The position numbers and the translations under genes were made by a program. A stretch of DNA of 38,153 bases, taken from NCBI RefSeq assembly GCF_008042045.1, contig NZ_RDBP01000240.1, forward strand, positions 1 to 38,153. Direction: 5' to 3'. This DNA is from Streptomyces sp. T39. GTDB lineage: Bacteria > Actinomycetota > Actinomycetes > Streptomycetales > Streptomycetaceae. The notes under the pieces are model-generated. The model was not told the DNA's origin. It did not search any database and saw only the letters and a program-made list of their open reading frames with translations. Numbering within the stretch: position 1 is the stretch's first letter; each line of letters opens with the position of its first letter. Below are positions 22,247-30,390 of the stretch, piece by piece.

Positions 22247-23527
22247 ATGGCCGATGCCTACTACTCCAACCAGGCCGTAGCCACCACCCTGACGGGGAGC
22301 GTCAGTTCCGGCGCCACGTCCGTCAACGTGGCTGCGACGACGGGATTCCCCGGGAGCTTCCCGTACACGCTCGCGCTCGACTACGGCTCGGGCACCGAAG
22401 AGCTGGTGTCCGTCACCGCCGCCGCGGGGCTTACGCTCACGGTCACGAGGGGCTTCAGCGGGACCAGCGCGCAGAGCCACAGCCTGGGGGCTGTGGTCAA
22501 GCACGTCTACCACGCAGGCGACGCCACCGACTTCCGCACCCATCAGGACGCCACGTCCGGCGTGCATGGCGTCTCCGGCGCCCTGGTGGGCACCACGAGC
22601 ACGCAGACGCTCACCAACAAGACGCTGACCGCCCCGGCCATCAGCGCGCCCACCGTGACCGGTGGCGGCTCGCTGGCGGGCACGTTCACGGGCACACCCA
22701 CGCTGAGTGGCGCGGTGCTCTTCACCGGCACGCCCATCGTGCAGGCCGGCGCCGCCTCCACGGCGGCCCTGAACGCTCGCGTCTCGGGCGACTCGGTCGC
22801 CCGGCTGGAGGTGCGCGCTGACGGGCGCCTGTCCTGGGGCAGCGGAGCCGGCGCCGCGGACACCGTGCTCTACCGCGAGGGCACGGGCATGCTCACCACC
22901 GACAACATCTTCCGCGTCTACCGAGCCGCAGGCACGGACAGCGCTCTGTCCGTGCGCGTGAGCGGCGACGCGAACAGCCGCTTCCAGGCGCTCGCCTCGG
23001 GCGAGCTGACGTGGGGCGCCGGAGGCGGCAGCAGTGTCGACACCAACCTCTACCGCTCCGCGGCGAACACGCTGAAGACGGACGACGCCCTGGAGGTCGT
23101 CGGCAACATCAGCGCCGCCAACTACCAGAGCGGCGGATGGACCGCCTACTCTCCCGTCTTCTCCTCCACCGGCACGGCCCCGAACATCGGCAACGGCACG
23201 CTGACCGGGCGCTACGCCCTGTTCGGCAAGACCATGGCCCTGACCTTTGCCCTGACGGGCGGCACGACCACCACGCTGGGCACCGGCTCGCTGAAGATCG
23301 GCGTCCCGCTGGCCGCCGCAGGCGGCTCGTACTACGGCGTGTGCCGGCTGAACGGCGCGGACAGCTGGCCGGGCCAGCTGAGCCTGGGCCTGGGTGCCAC
23401 GGAGATGGACGTAGCACTGGCCGCCAGCGCGACCAACCCGCGCCTGACCAACTGGACGGCAACGACCCCCGAGGCGCTGGGCGCTGGCGAGACGCTGCGC
23501 GGCACGATCATCTACGAAGTGGCCTGA
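22247..23527 (+). CDS. Tail fibre / spike protein (426 aa)
   Basis: A Ser/Thr/Gly/Ala-rich beta-structured protein. About residue 120 carries TLTNKTLTAPAISAPTV, a motif common in trimeric phage fibres just after the attachment domain. ARLEVRADGRLSWGSG and SRFQALASGELTWGAG (about 45 residues apart in phase) are an internal repeat, likely beta-prism or shaft turns. The C-terminus is beta-rich and may bind the host surface. It starts two bases after the preceding stop (ACC-ATG). No depolymerase motif is seen. Confidence 0.75.
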   Translation: MADAYYSNQAVATTLTGSVSSGATSVNVAATTGFPGSFPYTLALDYGSGTEELVSVTAAAGLTLTVTRGFSGTSAQSHSLGAVVKHVYHAGDATDFRTHQDATSGVHGVSGALVGTTSTQTLTNKTLTAPAISAPTVTGGGSLAGTFTGTPTLSGAVLFTGTPIVQAGAASTAALNARVSGDSVARLEVRADGRLSWGSGAGAADTVLYREGTGMLTTDNIFRVYRAAGTDSALSVRVSGDANSRFQALASGELTWGAGGGSSVDTNLYRSAANTLKTDDALEVVGNISAANYQSGGWTAYSPVFSSTGTAPNIGNGTLTGRYALFGKTMALTFALTGGTTTTLGTGSLKIGVPLAAAGGSYYGVCRLNGADSWPGQLSLGLGATEMDVALAASATNPRLTNWTATTPEALGAGETLRGTIIYEVA

Positions 23528-23528
23528 C

Positions 23529-25448
23529 ATGGCGGGCATCGTCAGGAGCCTGCCGTTCCCCCTCTCGGGGAGAACCGCCACCGCCTCCAGCTCGGCCACG
23601 CTCTCGGGCGTCCAGTACCACTGGGCGATCGGCGGCATGCCCTTCCTCTCCGCCATCAACGATGAGCGCGCCATGACGCGCGCAGGCGCACCCATCCGCA
23701 AGGAGCAGATCGACCAGCAGCAGATCCCCGGCGAGCAGTCGCTCGCCAACTGGTGGCTGCGCTCCCAGCTCTCCTTCATCGGCGGGGCCGGCCTGCTCTA
23801 CCAGGACCCCAGCTCGGACAACCAGTACGCCATCCGCTTCGGCGACAGCGTCGGCGTGAATCCCTGGGTGAACGGACAGCTCACGCTCCTGCGTGAGACC
23901 TCGCTGCGCGTCACGGACGTGACCGCGGACAAGCATCACGTGCTCGGCTGGAGCGACGGCACGGACCGCTACTGGTCCGCCGTGGGCAACGTGCTCAAGA
24001 GCGACACCGGCTCTGCCGTCACCACGATCACGTGGGGCGGCTCCGGCACGATTCGCTCGCTCACGAGCGACGGCACGAACTACTACGCCGCGGACTCCAC
24101 AGGCGTCTACAGGGGCCCCGGCTCCGGCGCCGGGGCGCTGGTGTGGAACACCGGCTCCGCGAACACCGTAGTGCGCTGGGTGAAGGGCCGCCTCATGGCG
24201 GGCATCGGCCCGAGCATGTACGAGCTGGCCACTGGTGGCCCCGTGCTGCCTACGGCGAAGTTCACGCATCTCAACCCCAGCTGGGTCTGGACGGACATCG
24301 CCGAGGGCACCAGTGCCATCTACGCCTCCGGCTACGCCGGCAGCCAGGGCGGCATCTACAAGTTCGTGCTCGACACCTCGGGCAACGTGCCCACGCTCGC
24401 CTCCGGCGGCATCCTCGCGGCACAGCTGCCGCGGGGCGAGATCGTGCTGTCCATGACCTCGTACCTGGGGAGCTTCGTCGGCATTGGCACGAGCAGGGGC
24501 TTCCGTGTCGGCGAGATCGATGACAACGGGGACCTCAAGTACGGCCCCCTGCTCATCAGCAACGCACTCGGCGTGAAGAGCGTCGCTGCCTACGACCGCT
24601 TCTTCTTCGTCGGGGCGACGAACGCCATCGACGGCAGCAGCGGCCTCTACCGCGTGGACCTCGGCCAGCCCATCCAGGACAACGGCGGCTCTCCGAGCGT
24701 GCGCTACGCCTACGCGACAGACCTTCAGGCCAAGGTCGCGGGCGAAGTGTCGTCGGTGACGAACTTCGGCAACTCGGATCGCATGGTGCTGGCCGTCGTC
24801 GGCCAGGGCAGCTACCTGGAGAGCGCATCGACGCTGGAAGCGTCGGGCTACCTCACTACGGGCCGCGTGCGCTTCAACACGCTGGAGCCCAAGATCTACA
24901 AGTTCGTGGACGTGAAGACACCCAACAGCCTCATGGGCTCAGTAGGTGTCTCCGTCATCGACCCGGGCGGCGCAGACACGACCATCATCACCGTGTCCGA
25001 GGGCAGCTCGCTTGCTATTCAGGATGTCGCCCTCACCGCGCCGGCCAGCGCGGTGGAGTGGATCCAGCTGAAGCTCACGCTCGGTCGCTCGGCGACCGAC
25101 ACCACACAGGGCGGCACGATCAACGGCTGGCAGCTCAAGGCCATGCCCGGCGCCGTGCGCCAGCGCATCATCACGCTGCCCCTGCTCTGCTTCGACAAGG
25201 AGAAAGCACGCTCCGGCCTGATGATCGGCCGTGAAGGCCGATGCCTGGAGCGCCTGGAGGAGTTCGAGCAGATCTTCGCCCGCGGCGACGCAGTCGCCCT
25301 GCAAGACCTGAAGAACGACAGCTCAACGCTGGTCGTCGTGGACGACTACCGCTTCGAGCAGCGCACTTCGCCAGCCGCCAACGCCTCCGGCTACGGCGGC
25401 GTGCTCTGGATCGAGTGCCGAACCATCGCCGACGTGATCACGACATGA
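23529..25448 (+). CDS. Tail nozzle-like beta-propeller protein (639 aa)
   Basis: A 639-residue protein with an N-terminal FPLSGRTATASSSATLSG segment and many repeated WD-like or kelch-like beta blades (GTNYYAADSTGVYRGPG, AEGTSAIYASGYAGSQGGIYKF, AYDRFFFVGAT). T7 gp12-type tail nozzles are built on a beta-propeller and lie next to the adaptor gene, so I read it as the nozzle of a short tail. A receptor-binding role is the main alternative. The stop overlaps the next in-frame ATG. Confidence 0.62.
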   Translation: MAGIVRSLPFPLSGRTATASSSATLSGVQYHWAIGGMPFLSAINDERAMTRAGAPIRKEQIDQQQIPGEQSLANWWLRSQLSFIGGAGLLYQDPSSDNQYAIRFGDSVGVNPWVNGQLTLLRETSLRVTDVTADKHHVLGWSDGTDRYWSAVGNVLKSDTGSAVTTITWGGSGTIRSLTSDGTNYYAADSTGVYRGPGSGAGALVWNTGSANTVVRWVKGRLMAGIGPSMYELATGGPVLPTAKFTHLNPSWVWTDIAEGTSAIYASGYAGSQGGIYKFVLDTSGNVPTLASGGILAAQLPRGEIVLSMTSYLGSFVGIGTSRGFRVGEIDDNGDLKYGPLLISNALGVKSVAAYDRFFFVGATNAIDGSSGLYRVDLGQPIQDNGGSPSVRYAYATDLQAKVAGEVSSVTNFGNSDRMVLAVVGQGSYLESASTLEASGYLTTGRVRFNTLEPKIYKFVDVKTPNSLMGSVGVSVIDPGGADTTIITVSEGSSLAIQDVALTAPASAVEWIQLKLTLGRSATDTTQGGTINGWQLKAMPGAVRQRIITLPLLCFDKEKARSGLMIGREGRCLERLEEFEQIFARGDAVALQDLKNDSSTLVVVDDYRFEQRTSPAANASGYGGVLWIECRTIADVITT

Positions 25449-25456
25449 GGACACCC

Positions 25457-25738
25457 ATGGACTTCGAGCTGGCGCAGCCTGGCGACGCGGAGCACTTCCT
25501 GAGCTACGCACGCGAGCAGCAGCGCGCGAAGGCGGAAACGGACCCCGATATCGGGGATGTCGTGCACCTGTGGCACGGCAACGCCTGCCGGGCCGCCATC
25601 GTCACGGCGGACGACCTGACGACGTGGTCGCTCAGCTTCCTCATGCCGGGCGAGACCTCCTGGCGCTGTATCGCCGAGGTCGAGCACGACGAGGGCAAGG
25701 GTGACAACACCTGGCACTGGCCCTGCGGGGGCCACTGA
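25457..25738 (+). CDS. Small hypothetical protein before the lysis genes (93 aa)
   Basis: A 93-residue acidic/aromatic protein with one WHGNAC and one HWPCGGH motif. Not recognised. An ATG at 25445 overlaps the nozzle stop but has no ribosome-binding site. The ATG at 25457 has GAGGA six bases upstream and is preferred. The end overlaps the next start by TGATG. Confidence 0.65.
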   Translation: MDFELAQPGDAEHFLSYAREQQRAKAETDPDIGDVVHLWHGNACRAAIVTADDLTTWSLSFLMPGETSWRCIAEVEHDEGKGDNTWHWPCGGH

Positions 25739-25971
25739 TGTGGCCTCCTGAGCGTGTCATCATCCGCCCCGCCAACGAGGGCGAGCGCGAGGCTGTACGC
25801 CATGCTCAGCGCGCTCTGAGGCTCGATGCGACCGGAGACATGGATGACGCCACGGTCGCCGCTCTGCGAGGCACGCAGAAGCTTTTCAATCTCCCGGTCA
25901 CAGGCGTCCTGGACCGGGCCACTGCCGAGGCGCTGGACCGCCTGCGGCCTCCATCCCTTCGGGAGGACTGA
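25738..25971 (+). CDS. Free-standing peptidoglycan-binding domain (77 aa)
   Basis: Residues about 16-72 form a PG_binding_1 repeat: QRALRLDATGDMDDATVAALRGTQKLFNLPVTGVLDRATAEAL, here a whole protein of 77 residues with no catalytic part. Such domains usually sit beside an amidase or transpeptidase in one chain. Here the amidase (5138-5851) lies 20 kb away. No signal peptide is seen. It is coupled (TGATG) to the previous gene and to the next, a holin candidate, so it is likely part of the lysis cassette. Confidence 0.85.
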   Translation: MWPPERVIIRPANEGEREAVRHAQRALRLDATGDMDDATVAALRGTQKLFNLPVTGVLDRATAEALDRLRPPSLRED

Positions 25972-26150
25972 TGGACAAGTACGCGGACATCGCAGCGCGC
26001 GCCGGCTGGACCGGCGCCGAGGCGGCCCTGGCTGTGGGTGTCACGGAGCTGGCCCAGGTCAGCGTGTGGTGGGCTGCGCCCCTGGCGCTGGTGCTCGCCG
26101 CGGCGAAGACCTGGGTGGTCAACCGCCGCAAGACCGCGGAGGCTGCATGA
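25971..26150 (+). CDS. Holin candidate, one transmembrane segment (59 aa)
   Basis: A 59-residue protein with one hydrophobic stretch (about residues 31-50, SVWWAAPLALVLAAAKTWVV) followed by a basic tail (NRRKTAEAA). This is the size and topology of small phage holins, which open the membrane for the endolysin. It is coupled at both ends (TGATG before, ATGA after). Confidence 0.75.
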   Translation: MDKYADIAARAGWTGAEAALAVGVTELAQVSVWWAAPLALVLAAAKTWVVNRRKTAEAA

Positions 26151-26398
26151 ACGACGATGACAGCACAGGCTCGATCGCAGTCGCGTTGGCAGGGCTTAAG
26201 GGAGCCGTGGACACCGGCTTCGCGAAGCTCGACGGACAGCTGAACGTGGCGCTGGAGCGCCAGAACAGCACGGACCGCGAGATCAAGGATCTCAAACGGA
26301 AGTTCGCTGCGCTCCAGGCGCAGATGTGGAAGCTGAGCTTCGCTGCTGCCGCCATCGGCGGCGGCGGTGCCACCGGGGTGTGGCAGCTCATGCAGTAA
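26147..26398 (+). CDS. XhlA-like membrane protein, second lysis protein candidate (83 aa)
   Basis: An 83-residue protein with a coiled-coil-like helix (about 25-60, DREIKDLKRKFAALQAQMWKL) and a C-terminal hydrophobic segment (FAAAAIGGGGATGVW). This layout resembles XhlA/hemolysin-type phage proteins, often next to holins. The ATGA overlap with the holin candidate supports a shared role. Confidence 0.75.
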   Translation: MNDDDSTGSIAVALAGLKGAVDTGFAKLDGQLNVALERQNSTDREIKDLKRKFAALQAQMWKLSFAAAAIGGGGATGVWQLMQ

Positions 26399-26451
26399 TT
26401 CGCTACTGTGTTCGATGGCAGCACATCCCCATGGATGGGCAAACGCAAAAA

Positions 26452-26483
26452 AGAGCCCCCACCGCCGAAGCGGTGGGGGCTCT
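26452..26483 (-). terminator. Terminator at the end of the leftward unit
   Basis: A 14-bp stem (26452-26465 with 26470-26483) has a CGAA loop. On the minus strand it is followed by TTTTTTGCG, a U-tract, so it terminates the leftward transcripts. On the plus side there is no U-run, so it would act there only as a stable end. It sits between the convergent ends of the late and early units. Confidence 0.9.
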
Positions 26484-26513
26484 CTGCTCCCTGTCCCGGA
26501 TGATCAGTCCTTC

Positions 26514-26528
26514 GGAGTCGCAGCGACT
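26514..26528. repeat. Small hairpin between convergent units
   Basis: GAGTCG (26514-26519) and CGACTC (26523-26528) with a three-base loop. It lies 30 bases from the main terminator and may help end transcripts. Confidence 0.4.
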
Positions 26529-26577
26529 CAGGAGCTGCGCGCGACCCTTGGTCCTTGGAGAGGAAGCCGCGCACGGG

Positions 26578-26802
26578 TCATTCTGCCACGCTCTCGCGCG
26601 GCTCCGGGATGTCGGTCTCGGTGATCGAGACCTCGCGCCTGACGCAGCGCACGGGCGTGCGCGTCACGCGGTAGACATCGAGAGTGGCGCCAGGCCCCGA
26701 CTCCCCCAGACGCTCCCGGGCCGCCTCCAGGGCGGCTTCCAGGTTCGGGAAGTCCACCGTGATCGCATCGACCTCGTACCACTCCCTGGCCGGCTCAGCC
26801 AT
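26578..26802 (-). CDS. Hypothetical protein (74 aa), last gene of the leftward unit
   Basis: A 74-residue acidic protein with a beta-helix-beta feel (WYEVDAITVDFPNLEAAL, TLDVYRVTRT). Not recognised. Its start overlaps the stop of the previous gene in the unit (26795-27031) by eight bases. The main leftward terminator follows at 26452. Confidence 0.72.
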   Translation of the reverse strand: MAEPAREWYEVDAITVDFPNLEAALEAARERLGESGPGATLDVYRVTRTPVRCVRREVSITETDIPEPRESVAE

Positions 26803-27031
26803 TGCTCACCTCCGGGTCGATCAGGTCGATGTACTCCGTGGCGAGGCACGCGGAGCACCCATCGCAGATGCAGTCCAGCTCGTAGCCTTGTCGGCGCAGG
26901 TGCTCACGCTGCTTCTCCGCCAGCTCGTGAGCGTGGGCCGCCTCGTAGGCGTCCAGCATCCCGGAAAGCTCCTCGGCCGCGATCCCGAAGGTCTCCCATA
27001 CGGTCTCGCAGAAGTTGCTGCGCGCGCTCAC
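26795..27031 (-). CDS. Small Cys-cluster protein (78 aa)
   Basis: The GTG start overlaps the preceding stop (GTGA). The 78-residue acidic helical protein ends with a CICDGCSACL cluster, a compact metal-binding motif. Function is unknown. It belongs to the early series of Cys-rich mini-proteins. Confidence 0.72.
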   Translation of the reverse strand: MSARSNFCETVWETFGIAAEELSGMLDAYEAAHAHELAEKQREHLRRQGYELDCICDGCSACLATEYIDLIDPEVSNG

Positions 27032-27339
27032 TCCTGTCCCTCCGGCGGCATCAGCTCGTAGTCCGCGCCCTCGGGGATCTCGGGCGCAGCGAAGGCCGCC
27101 CAGCCGTTGCCCGTCTGGGGCGTCGCCAGCGCAGCAGCGGGGGTGCCCGCAGCCTGCGCGAGCGCGCTGAAGGCGGTGGGCGGAGCCTGCTCGCCCTCCA
27201 CGAGGGCGATGACGCGCTTGAGCTTGCGCAGCATGACCTCGTCCGGGTCCGTGGGCTCGATGCGGACGACGGTCTCTGCGTCGTCGTCGGTCCACTCGAA
27301 GCTGACGGCCCCCTTGGCCGTCCGCAGCACCAGCGTCAT
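27028..27339 (-). CDS. Hypothetical protein (103 aa)
   Basis: The N-terminal 50 residues have strands and a helix (MTLVLRTAKGAVSFEW, EVMLRKLKRVIALVEGE). The rest is Ala/Pro-rich and probably disordered. No family recognised. TGATG overlap with the preceding gene. Confidence 0.72.
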   Translation of the reverse strand: MTLVLRTAKGAVSFEWTDDDAETVVRIEPTDPDEVMLRKLKRVIALVEGEQAPPTAFSALAQAAGTPAAALATPQTGNGWAAFAAPEIPEGADYELMPPEGQE

Positions 27340-27500
27340 CAGCTCTCCTCGGCGATCGTGACATCGCCAGTCACGGTGGCGACGTGGCCATCGAAGTGCT
27401 TGAAGGCCACGTTCAGGATGTCCTGCATGTCCTCGGAGGCCGGTTCGGCCTCGCAGTAGTAGTCCGTCACCATCACGGTGGCGGTGTAGGTGTGAGCCAT
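27339..27500 (-). CDS. Small hypothetical protein (53 aa)
   Basis: A 53-residue protein (MAHTYTATVMVTDYYCEAEP) with a likely two-strand, one-helix fold. AAGGAG lies 11 bases before the ATG. The start overlaps the stop of the 382-residue Cys-rich protein (TGATG) and its stop overlaps the next start, so the chain is unbroken. Confidence 0.7.
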   Translation of the reverse strand: MAHTYTATVMVTDYYCEAEPASEDMQDILNVAFKHFDGHVATVTGDVTIAEES

Positions 27501-28648
27501 CAGCTCTGCTCTCCTTCCAGGGGCCTGGCCTGCACGATGCCGGCGATGGGCCCCAGCGAATGCGTGATGATCAGGGCTCCGTCCACGGCCTTGACCGTGG
27601 CGTCACCAGGAAGGGCCACCTCGTAGAGGTGGCCCTGGACTGCGTAGGCGATGGCGACCGGCGGACGCCGGTCGGGCTGGGGCGGCGGAGGCTCCTCGCC
27701 CTCCGGGCGGTAAAGCGTGCAGCCGCAGGGCTCTTCCGTGCAGTACTTGCCGTTGATGTCATGCTCGGGCTCGATGTGCCCGCACGCGCAGGGCGCGTAC
27801 TCGGGGCCTTCGGGGGGCGGCAGGGCCTCTTCCTCCTCCTGCGAGAGCGGAGCGTCCTCGGGCTCGAAGCTGTCGCAGGAGCAGGGCTTGCCGCCGCCGA
27901 TGCACGGCGTGACGCCCTCGTCCAGCTCGCGATGCGAGCTGCGCGGATGGCTGCACACGCAGATCTCCACGGGCGCCTCCTGCGCGGGCGGCTCGGGCTC
28001 CTGCTCCTTCACCCAGTGCCAGTTGCACTCGCCCCAGACATGGCCGCACACCAAGCAGTGCGGCTTGCCGGGTTCGCCCCTGTGCCCCTGGAAGGGCCTG
28101 AAGCCATGCTCGCTGTAGCCGCACTGCTTGGGCTCCAGCGCCGGGTGCTCCGGGCACCCGCCTGCCGCGCGACATGTCTCGCTGATCTCGATCAGCGGCG
28201 TGAGCTGGAGGCAGCCGCAGCTGCTGCCATGCGCCAGCTCGATGCAGCGCATGCTGTGCGTGTTGTGTCCGCAGCCGTCGCATGCGCGTGCCTTGTGCGC
28301 CTCCTGCGCGGGGGGAAGCGTTGCATCTCGCAGCCCGCAGCACGGGCAGGGGTCCACGGCGTCGCAGTCCTCGCACATGCCCGCATGGTGCTCCAGCCGG
28401 GCTGTCTCGGCCGCGATGGCCGCCCTGCCCGCGCAGCGGTCGCAGTGCTCTGCGGACACGAAGGCGTGTGCACTGCATCCGCAGCCCTCGCCTTCGGTGT
28501 GACCGCAGCCGTTGCAGCGGCGCTCCTGCGCCTTGGGCTTGAAGTCATGAGGGCCGCAGAAGGCGTCCCCATGCCGGTCGGTCCAGTGGATTTCGCGAGT
28601 GTGCCCGCACTGCTCGCAGTATTCAGTCGATGAGTGCTCGGAGGGCAT
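27500..28648 (-). CDS. Multi-knuckle Cys/His-rich protein (382 aa)
   Basis: The protein has about 35 cysteines in 382 residues, arranged in at least seven to nine Cys/His clusters: CEQCGH...H, CNGCGHTEGEGCGC, CEDC...CPCCG, CDGCGHNTH...CGC, CLVCGH, CVCSHPRSSH...CSC, and CACGHIEPEH...CGC. Several copies share the pattern C-x-CGH, then H, then C-x(4-6)-C-x-C followed by an aromatic and Pro. The last 65 residues lack Cys and look like a small beta domain. It is probably a metal-binding adaptor, perhaps for RNA, DNA or a host protein. The start lies 26 bases inside the Toprim gene. Confidence 0.78.
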   Translation of the reverse strand: MPSEHSSTEYCEQCGHTREIHWTDRHGDAFCGPHDFKPKAQERRCNGCGHTEGEGCGCSAHAFVSAEHCDRCAGRAAIAAETARLEHHAGMCEDCDAVDPCPCCGLRDATLPPAQEAHKARACDGCGHNTHSMRCIELAHGSSCGCLQLTPLIEISETCRAAGGCPEHPALEPKQCGYSEHGFRPFQGHRGEPGKPHCLVCGHVWGECNWHWVKEQEPEPPAQEAPVEICVCSHPRSSHRELDEGVTPCIGGGKPCSCDSFEPEDAPLSQEEEEALPPPEGPEYAPCACGHIEPEHDINGKYCTEEPCGCTLYRPEGEEPPPPQPDRRPPVAIAYAVQGHLYEVALPGDATVKAVDGALIITHSLGPIAGIVQARPLEGEQS

Positions 28649-29261
28649 CAGCCCCTCCTTGAAGGTAGAGAGCGTTCACGTCCATGCCCTGCGGCATGGA
28701 GATGGGTCTGGCCCTGGCCTCCTTGGCCAGGAAGCTGCCGAACTGGCGGCCGGCCTTGTCGCCGTCGCCGAAGGCGTAGATCACGTCGAAGTCTTCGAGG
28801 CAGCGCGAGAAGTGCTTCTTCCACTGCTTGACGCCCGGCAGGCCGATGGCCGGCATGCCGCACATGCTGAGCGTGAGCGCGTCCAGCTCGCCCTCCACCA
28901 CGCAGATGAAGGGCGAGTCGCGCTTGAGGTCGAGCACGTTGTAGATGTTGCGTTCCACGCCCTCGATGGGAAGGTACTTCGGGCAGCCGTCCTCGGAGCA
29001 CACATGGCGCTTCAGGCAGCGGAAGCTGAAGTTCACCACGCCGGACGGCGTGATGTACGGGATGCAGAGCCTGCCCCGCACCATCTCGTGCCCGATGAGC
29101 GGCGCGCTAACGACGCCCAGGCGGAACGTATTTGCGGCTGTTTGGTCGAGCCCCCGGCTCGCCAGATACGCCTGGGCGCTGGTATCGGCCACGAGGGCGA
29201 GTTGGTAGGTCGATGCCGCTTGCTCGAAGAATCTTCTCTGCTCTGCTGAGAGCGTCTGCAC
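28623..29261 (-). CDS. DnaG-type primase, Toprim catalytic part (212 aa)
   Basis: A core of bacterial-type primase, which makes RNA primers: an N-terminal helical piece AYLASRGLDQTAANTFRLG, then the Toprim acidic motifs VVEGELDAL (Glu123) and FGDGDKAG (Asp166, Asp168). There is no zinc finger and no helicase-binding C-terminal domain. The zinc finger lies in the preceding, overlapping ORF (29107-29523). The GTG start at 29261 has GGAAGG eight bases upstream, so separate initiation is possible. Confidence 0.88.
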   Translation of the reverse strand: MQTLSAEQRRFFEQAASTYQLALVADTSAQAYLASRGLDQTAANTFRLGVVSAPLIGHEMVRGRLCIPYITPSGVVNFSFRCLKRHVCSEDGCPKYLPIEGVERNIYNVLDLKRDSPFICVVEGELDALTLSMCGMPAIGLPGVKQWKKHFSRCLEDFDVIYAFGDGDKAGRQFGSFLAKEARARPISMPQGMDVNALYLQGGADALRALID

Positions 29262-29523
29262 GGTCGCAGCCTTCCATTGCCATGATCAGATGCAGGGCCG
29301 TGCCCTTGAAGTCGCAGGCATGGCAGAACGCCACGCCCTTCTCTGCATTGACGCGCATGCTTGCCCGGCGCTCGCCGTGCACCGGGCAGCACACCTGCTC
29401 CTCGCCCCAGCGGCCGGCGTTCAGCTCCACGCCGTAGTGCTCCAGCACCGGAGCGAGGGGGATCAGCTGTAGCCCATCGCGTGAAGCCACCTCACGGCGA
29501 GCCGGAGATCCATACGAACCCAC
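29107..29523 (-). CDS. Primase zinc-finger (CHC2) protein (138 aa)
   Basis: CHC2-type zinc finger that binds template DNA for primer synthesis: Cys46-x-x-His49 (CPVHGER) and Cys67-x-x-Cys70 (FCHACDFKG), preceded by the usual LEHYGVEL. GTG at 29523 with GGAGGA six bases upstream is chosen. Later starts cannot be excluded. It overlaps the nuclease gene before it by 61 bases and the Toprim ORF after it by 155 bases in another frame. The two halves normally form one protein, so this may be a split gene or a frameshift site. Confidence 0.82.
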   Translation of the reverse strand: MGSYGSPARREVASRDGLQLIPLAPVLEHYGVELNAGRWGEEQVCCPVHGERRASMRVNAEKGVAFCHACDFKGTALHLIMAMEGCDRADALSRAEKILRASGIDLPTRPRGRYQRPGVSGEPGARPNSRKYVPPGRR

Positions 29524-29873
29524 TGCCAGTCCTCCAGCTCTCCGCCGAGCGTCATCTGGTCAGGGTCGCCCATGAGGCTCCATGGAACGTGGGCCTCCCA
29601 GCGCTCGACGGGCTTGTAGTCCACGCGGACGACCAGAAGGTACATGCCGGCCCCTGCGTTCCTCGCCTCCTCCACGGTCTCCGCCTTCCAGGCGGAGAGC
29701 TTGTTGGAGCGGTCGCCCTTGACCTCGATGCACACGCCTTCGATGCCGGTCACGTCGCCCTGGTCCAGGGCCCCCTTCAGGGCCCTGCGCTCGGCTCGAC
29801 TGAAGCCCTCGGCGACCAGGTAGCGCACGACCTTGGTCTCCGTGTCGGTGCCGCGCTGCTTGGACCTGCTCAT
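29463..29873 (-). CDS. Holliday-junction-resolvase-like nuclease (136 aa)
   Basis: A PD-(D/E)XK-type nuclease in the Hjc/resolvase style. Residues TETKVVRYLVAEGF (Glu12), GALDQGDVTG (Asp40) and VCIEVKGDRS (Glu50 and Lys52) give the order E...D...E-x-K. Archaeal Hjc uses this layout to cut four-way DNA junctions. The 136-residue length fits. GAGGAG is six bases before the ATG. It lies before the primase genes, suited to resolving replication or packaging intermediates. Confidence 0.75.
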   Translation of the reverse strand: MSRSKQRGTDTETKVVRYLVAEGFSRAERRALKGALDQGDVTGIEGVCIEVKGDRSNKLSAWKAETVEEARNAGAGMYLLVVRVDYKPVERWEAHVPWSLMGDPDQMTLGGELEDWQWVRMDLRLAVRWLHAMGYS

Positions 29874-30091
29874 GCATGGCTCCTCATGTGCAGGCAGGCG
29901 GCCGTCTGGGCCTCCTGCCATCCGGTATAGCCGTTCGCGCCCATGTGCTCCGTGTCGGAGCACTGGTGCACCCAGCGCCAGCAGGCGTGCTCCTTGAACA
30001 CCTGAGCCCGCCACCGGGTGGGCGACGGGCTCAGCGTGAGCGGGAAGTTCACGACGTATTCGGGCAGGTCGTGAGGGATGAGCGGAATCAC
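29870..30091 (-). CDS. Hypothetical protein (73 aa)
   Basis: A 73-residue protein with a WRAQVFKEHACWRW motif and two Cys. GTG start overlapping the previous stop (GTGA). Function unknown. It is part of a run of small overlapping genes. Confidence 0.68.
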   Translation of the reverse strand: MIPLIPHDLPEYVVNFPLTLSPSPTRWRAQVFKEHACWRWVHQCSDTEHMGANGYTGWQEAQTAACLHMRSHA

Positions 30092-30390
30092 TTGAACCCA
30101 CCCCCCACGAAGCGGGCGTAGACACGCCATTCGCCGTTGACCTGGCGATGCGTGGCTTCGAAGTCGCCTGCCGGCAGGAAGGCGGGGATCTCGCCGCGCC
30201 TGATGGCGCTGGCGCGGTTCCGGGCCACCGCACTGCTGGGTGCGGTGCGAATGACGGCCCACGCTCCGGGTCGCTGGCGCAGCCTGCGCGCCGCGGGACC
30301 GTACTTGTGGTGCGGTCGGAACTCGCGGTTCGGGCCCGCGCCCGCAGGCGATGGCAGGAAGGGTACGAAGGCGAACTCGTCAGTCGGCAT
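30088..30390 (-). CDS. Hypothetical protein, tandem paralogue 2 (100 aa)
   Basis: 100 residues. The C-terminal 60 (GAWAVIRTAPSS...IRRGEIPAF...VNGEWRVYARFVG) match the adjacent gene product (GEWARIGCYGS...IRKGVRSAW...VGGEFRVYVRYVG). The shared fold is helix, then a beta hairpin ending EWRVYARFVG. A longer frame exists, but the ATG at 30390 fits the overlap pattern. The role is unknown; the phage keeps two copies. Confidence 0.72.
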   Translation of the reverse strand: MPTDEFAFVPFLPSPAGAGPNREFRPHHKYGPAARRLRQRPGAWAVIRTAPSSAVARNRASAIRRGEIPAFLPAGDFEATHRQVNGEWRVYARFVGGGFK

